Assembly (NCBI RefSeq): GCF_007970665.1
Contig: NZ_CP042430.1
Location: 2,294,001-2,358,000, forward strand
Source of the DNA: Baekduia soli
Lineage (GTDB): Bacteria; Actinomycetota; Thermoleophilia; Solirubrobacterales; Solirubrobacteraceae
DNA: 64,000 nt
Direction of reading: 5' to 3'
The notes below the pieces were generated by a model. That model worked only from the letters and a program-made list of their open reading frames with translations, made no database searches and was not told the origin of the DNA. Below are positions 60,611 through 64,000 of the stretch, piece after piece (the stretch's first letter is position 1; each line of letters opens with the position of its first letter). A program made the position numbers and the translations under genes.

Positions 60611-61272
60611 GGCTGCTGCCTCAGGAGCAGGACCGCCTGCTGCTCTTCCTCGCGGCCGAGCTGGCGCGCGCGCGGCGCGCCCGCGGGCTGGCGCTCAACC
60701 AGGCCGAGGCCGTCGCGCTCATCGCCGACGGCGTCTGCGAGCTGGCCCGCGACGGCCTGCGCCACGAGGCCGTGGTCGCCGGGGCCTACGCGATCCTCGG
60801 CGAGGAGGACGTGCTGCCGGGGGTCCGCGCGCTCGTCCCGCGCGTCGAGGTCGAGGCGGTGTTCCGCGACGGCCGCCACCTCGTCGTCGTGCCCGACCCG
60901 CTCGGCGGCCCGCCCGCGGCGCCCGGGCCGCCCGAGCCCGAGGTCGCCTGGCTGCCGCAGGCGACGGCGTGCGTCGAGGTCGTCAACGAGGGCGCGGTCG
61001 CCATCGGCGTCACGAGCCACCTGCACGTCTTCGAGGCCAACGCGGCACTGCGCTTCGACCGCGCCGCCGCCTGGGGGATGCGCCTGGCCGTCGCGCCGCG
61101 CACGAAGGTCTTCTTCACGCCCGGGCAGCCGCGCGAGGTCGCGCTCATCCCGATCGGCGGCGCCCGGGTCGTGCGCGGCCACGGCGAGCTCGTCGACGGG
61201 CCGCTCGACGCGCCCGGCGCGCGCGAGGCTGCGCTGGACGCCGCGCGCGCCCGGGGCTACCGCGGTGCCTGA
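60607..61272 (+). CDS. Fused urease gamma-beta subunit (UreAB)
   Basis: 221 residues in one chain. Residues ~1-100 match urease gamma (LLPQEQDRLLLFLAAELARA, LALNQAEAVALIADGVCELA, GAYAILGEEDVLPGVRALVP) and ~120-221 match urease beta (VEVVNEGAVAIGVTSHLHVF, EANAALRFDRAAAWGMRLAV, PGQPREVALIPIGGARVVRG). Similar gamma-beta fusions form the small chain of Helicobacter urease. Translationally coupled to the B12 regulator and to ureC (overlap 8 bp). Confidence 0.92.
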   Translation: MRLLPQEQDRLLLFLAAELARARRARGLALNQAEAVALIADGVCELARDGLRHEAVVAGAYAILGEEDVLPGVRALVPRVEVEAVFRDGRHLVVVPDPLGGPPAAPGPPEPEVAWLPQATACVEVVNEGAVAIGVTSHLHVFEANAALRFDRAAAWGMRLAVAPRTKVFFTPGQPREVALIPIGGARVVRGHGELVDGPLDAPGAREAALDAARARGYRGA

Positions 61273-62914
61273 GCCCGCCGGTACGCCGGTGCGCCTGGCC
61301 GACAGCGCGCTGCACGTCGCCCCGCAGCGCGATGACGCCGGCGGCCCCGACGAGATCGTCCCGGGCTTCGGCAACACGATGCGCGACGGGCTCGGGGTCC
61401 GGGCGGAGCGCGGCGGCGTCGAGGTGGCGATCGTCGGCGGCCTGATCGTCGACCCGCTGCTCGGCGTCCTCCGGGCGTCGATCGGCGTGCGCGACGGGCG
61501 GGTGGTCGCCGTGGGCCGCGCGGGCAACCCCGACACGATGGACGACATCGACGTCGTGCTCGACGTCACGACCGCCGTCCTGGACGCGACGGGCCTCATC
61601 GTGACCCCCGGCGCCATCGACACGCACGTGCACTGGCTCTCGCCGCAGGTCACCGACGCGCTGCTGGCCGGCGGTGTGACGACGATGGTCAGCCAGGACT
61701 ACGGCCCGATCTGGAATCTCGGGACCAACCCCGAGTCGGGCCTCGGCGCGGCGTGGGCGGCGCTGCAGGACGCGCCGCTCAACGCCGCGCTGCTCGTCCG
61801 CGGGTCCTCGTCGCGCGCCGCGCCGGTCGAGGCCGGGCTGCGCGCCGGCGGCGCGGGACTGAAGATCCACGAGGACGTCGGCGCGGGCCCCGCGCAGATC
61901 CGCACCGCGCTGGACGTCTGCGACCGCCACGACGTCCAGCTCGCGATCCACACCGACGGCCTCAACGAGGTCCTGTCGGTGCAGGGCACGCTCGACGCGT
62001 TCGCGGGGCGCGCCGTGCACGCCTTCCATGTCGAGGGCGCCGGCGGCGGCCACGCGCCCAACCTGCTCGCGCTCGCGGGCCGCTCCAACGTGCTCACGTC
62101 ATCGACGACGCCGACGGTGCCCTTCGGCCGCGACACCGCCGCCGAGCACCTCGCGATGGTCGCGGCCGTCCACGTCCTGGACCCCGGGGCGGTGGCCGGC
62201 GACGGCGTGGCCGCGCGGACCCGTGTGCGGCCGGCGACGATGGCCGCCGAGGGCGTCCTGCACGACCTGGGGATCATCCACATGCTCTCCAGCGACAGCC
62301 AGGGCATGGGCCGCGCCGGCGAGGTCGTGCGGCGCGCCCTCCAGAACGCCGACGTCATGAAGCGGCTGCGCGGCGACGCGGGCTACCCGGCCGACCCGGG
62401 CGGCGCCGACAATGCGCGCGTGCTGCGCCACCTGGCCAAGGTCACGATCAACCCGGCGATCGTGCACGGGCTCGCGCACGACGTCGGGGCGCTCACGCCC
62501 GGGCGGATCGCCGACTGCGTCCTGTGGCGGCCCGAGCTGTTCGCCGTGCGGCCCGAGCTCGTGGTCAAGATGGGCGTCTCGGTGTGGGGTGCCAGCGGCG
62601 ACCCCGACGCGACCACGATGCTGTGCGAGCCCGTCGTCGTGCGCCGCCAGGTCGGCGCCCACGGCGACGCCCCGTCGCGGCTGTCGCTGGCCTTCGTCTC
62701 GGCGGCCGGCGCCGACGCGGACCTGCCGAGCACGCGGCCGCGCTCCGTCGTGCGCGGCTGCCGTGCCGTGACGGCCGCCGACATGGTGCGCAACGACCGG
62801 CGGGCCGAGGTGACGGTCAGCCCCGACGGGCGCGAGGTGCGCGTCGACGGCGAGGTCGTGGGCATCGAGCCCGTCGAGGAGGTCGCGATGTCCTGGCGCT
62901 ACCTTCTCGGCTGA
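61265..62914 (+). CDS. Divergent urease alpha subunit (UreC-like amidohydrolase)
   Basis: 549 residues. All six Ni-ligand positions appear kept (by comparison with Klebsiella): His121/His123 in AIDTHVHWLSPQ, Lys200 in AGLKIHEDVG, His229 in LAIHTDGLNE, His255 in VHAFHVEGAGGGHAPN and Asp344 in LSSDSQGMGR. Departures: HVE for HTE, HWLSP for HYINP, and the mobile-flap Cys-His is Val302-His303 in AAVHVLDP, so Cys is missing. Catalytic His303 equivalent is retained. No accessory genes (ureD/E/F/G) lie in the window. Most likely a nickel hydrolase of the urease family whose substrate may be urea or another ureido/amide compound. Confidence 0.88.
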   Translation: MPEPAGTPVRLADSALHVAPQRDDAGGPDEIVPGFGNTMRDGLGVRAERGGVEVAIVGGLIVDPLLGVLRASIGVRDGRVVAVGRAGNPDTMDDIDVVLDVTTAVLDATGLIVTPGAIDTHVHWLSPQVTDALLAGGVTTMVSQDYGPIWNLGTNPESGLGAAWAALQDAPLNAALLVRGSSSRAAPVEAGLRAGGAGLKIHEDVGAGPAQIRTALDVCDRHDVQLAIHTDGLNEVLSVQGTLDAFAGRAVHAFHVEGAGGGHAPNLLALAGRSNVLTSSTTPTVPFGRDTAAEHLAMVAAVHVLDPGAVAGDGVAARTRVRPATMAAEGVLHDLGIIHMLSSDSQGMGRAGEVVRRALQNADVMKRLRGDAGYPADPGGADNARVLRHLAKVTINPAIVHGLAHDVGALTPGRIADCVLWRPELFAVRPELVVKMGVSVWGASGDPDATTMLCEPVVVRRQVGAHGDAPSRLSLAFVSAAGADADLPSTRPRSVVRGCRAVTAADMVRNDRRAEVTVSPDGREVRVDGEVVGIEPVEEVAMSWRYLLG

Positions 62915-63508
62915 GTGCCCCTGCTCGCCGACGCACCTCCGCGGCCCGCCATCGTCCAGGACCCCATCCCGTTCGGCGCTCGGCGCGTGGGCGAGATGCG
63001 CGCCTACACCGTGCGCCACTACGGCCTGCACCGCGCGCGCCTGGTCGCCCCCAAGGTGATCGTCGAGCACCTGACGGCCAACACCTCGTTCTCGGCGACG
63101 TTCAACACGTTTGCGCCCGACGTGGCCGACAGCGAGCTGGGGGAGCTGCCCGGCACGTGCTCGCACTTCGTCATCGACCAGCAGGGCACGATCCACCAGC
63201 TCGTCCCGCTGCGCTGGATGTGCCGACACACGGTCGGGCTGAACTGGACGGCGATCGGGATCGAGCACGTCGGCACGAGCGAGGCGGCGGTGCTGGGCAA
63301 CCGCCGCATGCTGCGCGCCTCGCTGTCGCTGACGCGCTGGCTGCAGGGCCGCTACGGCATCCTCACCCGGGACGTCATCGGCCACAACGAGTCGCTGACC
63401 AGCCCGTACCACCACGAGCGCGTCGCGCGCCTGCGCAGCCAGACCCACGCTGACTTCCCGCGGCGGTTCATGCTCGTCTACCGCCGTGACCTGGCTCAGG
63501 GGCCGTAG
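62915..63508 (+). CDS. N-acetylmuramoyl-L-alanine amidase-like (Amidase_2/PGRP fold) protein
   Basis: 197 residues. Amidase_2 fold: PKVIVEHLTANTSFSATFNT, GTCSHFVIDQQGTIHQLVPL, MCRHTVGLNWTAIGIEHVGT, VIGHNESLTSPYHHER. Zn-binding His/Asp equivalents are His of VEHLT, His of GHNES, and others in this layout, normally cleaving the peptide side chain of peptidoglycan. No signal peptide is evident in the first 30 residues (MPLLADAPPRPAIVQDPIPF). Its start GTG 62915 follows the ureC stop with no gap, so it is the last gene of the operon. Cytoplasmic localisation could mean another amide substrate. Confidence 0.83.
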   Translation: MPLLADAPPRPAIVQDPIPFGARRVGEMRAYTVRHYGLHRARLVAPKVIVEHLTANTSFSATFNTFAPDVADSELGELPGTCSHFVIDQQGTIHQLVPLRWMCRHTVGLNWTAIGIEHVGTSEAAVLGNRRMLRASLSLTRWLQGRYGILTRDVIGHNESLTSPYHHERVARLRSQTHADFPRRFMLVYRRDLAQGP

Positions 63509-63698
63509 TCGAGGCGCACGACGCGGTGCAGCTCGCCGCCGCGGCCGGCCTGCCGCAGCGGGCGAAGCGCAGCTCCGAGATCGCCAGCACGACCAGGCAG
63601 GGCGCCGTGACGTTTTCCCCGGGCCGCGCGTCACGGGAGTAGCGTCGGCGCGTCAGGCCCGGAGTTCCGTGGCCGGGCCGCAAGCGAAGGGAGTCGGC
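63509..63698. other. Intergenic region, possible gene remnant
   Basis: No intact gene. On the minus strand a segment ending at TGA 63496-63498 reads LHRVVRLDYGP just before the stop, which looks like a natural C-terminus, but it lacks a start codon and is cut by an upstream TGA. It may be a decayed gene or chance. GAAGGGAGT at 63686-63694 is the ribosome site of the next gene. Confidence 0.35.
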
Positions 63699-64000
63699 AT
63701 GGCCGACCGCATGCTGTTCATCGGATGGGGCGCGCCGGTGCGGGGCCGGGAGGAGCGCAGCCTCGAGGTGTTCAACGCGTCCATGGGCCTCTATGGGCGC
63801 CTGCAGCAGGAGGGGAGGATCGAGGGCTTCGACGTCGCGCTGATGACGCCCAACGCCGAGCTCGGCGGCTTCATCCAGCTGCACGGCACCGCGGCGCAGC
63901 TGGCCGCAGTCCGCGAGGACCCCGAGTTCCAGCGCATGACGGTCGACGCGGAGCTCTGCGTCGACGGGATGCGCCTGATCGACGGTTTCACCAACGGCGG
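63699..64000 (+). CDS. Uncharacterised protein, N-terminal part (cut by window edge)
   Basis: At least 100 residues from ATG 63699, preceded by AAGGGAGTCGGC (ribosome site). The fragment reads MADRMLFIGWGAPVRGREER, LEVFNASMGLYGRLQQEG, EGFDVALMTPNAELGGFIQL, GTAAQLAAVREDPEFQRMTV. The pattern of alternating strands and helices resembles the ferredoxin-like dimeric alpha-beta barrel group (YCII/antibiotic-biosynthesis-monooxygenase type), but I cannot assign it further. The end lies beyond base 64000. Confidence 0.75.
   Translation, partial: MADRMLFIGWGAPVRGREERSLEVFNASMGLYGRLQQEGRIEGFDVALMTPNAELGGFIQLHGTAAQLAAVREDPEFQRMTVDAELCVDGMRLIDGFTNG

Noticed and set aside
63496-63650. A minus-strand gene downstream of the amidase ending in LDYGP
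   Set aside because: No start codon before an upstream in-frame stop; treated only as a possible remnant.

Overview
The window is very G+C-rich, densely packed chromosomal DNA from an actinobacterial-type genome. The LexA operator form (CGAAC-N4-GTTCG), the ImuB/DnaE2 mutasome, the c-di-AMP riboswitch and the frequent leaderless starts all fit Actinobacteria. The gene mix (LLM-SCP2 fusion, many SDR, acyl-CoA and monooxygenase genes) makes me favour the Solirubrobacterales/Thermoleophilia, but that placement is inference, since no rRNA gene is present. I found no insertion sequences, prophage genes, CRISPR array or integrase.

Layout. 1-1.3 kb: 3' part of zwf (G6PD, off the left edge) divergent from a membrane-anchored cupredoxin. 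1.37-7.4 kb: a compact catabolic operon (MmgE/PrpD dehydratase, isocitrate-lyase/PEP-mutase family lyase, SDR, isochorismatase-fold protein, FAD dehydrogenase, Asp/Glu-racemase-family enzyme), convergent with a Baeyer-Villiger-type monooxygenase. 9.2-13 kb: housekeeping block (selO, trmO, tRNA-Leu(GAG), lexA, a zinc-ribbon protein, rnpB). 13-22.6 kb: an LLM-SCP2 fusion and an SOS island in which lexA, imuB and dnaE2 each carry their own LexA box, interspersed with a prepilin-like protein and an ArsR/SRPBCC pair. 22.7-26.8 kb: cytochrome c, a c-di-AMP riboswitch with an unknown membrane protein, a cysteine-less AhpD-like protein with an HxlR regulator, and glnA. 26.8-34.8 kb: MMPL transporter, DUF255 protein, secreted hydrolase, RidA and threonine deaminase. 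34.8-48 kb: an amine-catabolism island (SDR, aldehyde dehydrogenase, APC permease, K+/H+ antiporter, FadR regulator, glutamine-synthetase-like ligase, choline-kinase-like protein, dimethylglycine-dehydrogenase-like flavoprotein, class III aminotransferase, cupin). 48-55.9 kb: SnoaL-like protein, acyl-CoA synthetase, a 1304-residue PAS/coiled-coil/GAF protein, acyl-CoA dehydrogenase and two small proteins. 55.9-58.8 kb: cytochrome b with a sulfite-oxidase-fold molybdoenzyme, then an MFS exporter. 58.7-63.5 kb: agmatine deiminase divergent from a putative B12 photoreceptor-type regulator that heads an operon with a divergent urease (UreAB fusion and UreC) and an amidase. The window ends inside an uncharacterised gene.

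The most interesting unit is 58.7-63.5 kb. A protein with the CarH-type Wx9EH and ExHxxG cobalamin motifs, but with a ribbon-helix-helix-like N-terminus instead of a MerR domain, is translationally coupled to urease genes. An inverted repeat straddles its own -10 box.

Two genome-wide habits show up here. First, at least ten genes have a TANNNT-like -10 box ending 6-9 nt before the start codon, pointing to leaderless mRNAs. Second, five apparent frameshifts (in the cupredoxin, the PrpD/lyase pair and imuB) all look like loss of one base from a G or C run that now has four bases. This is more likely a sequencing artefact than biology, and it creates one false gene fusion.
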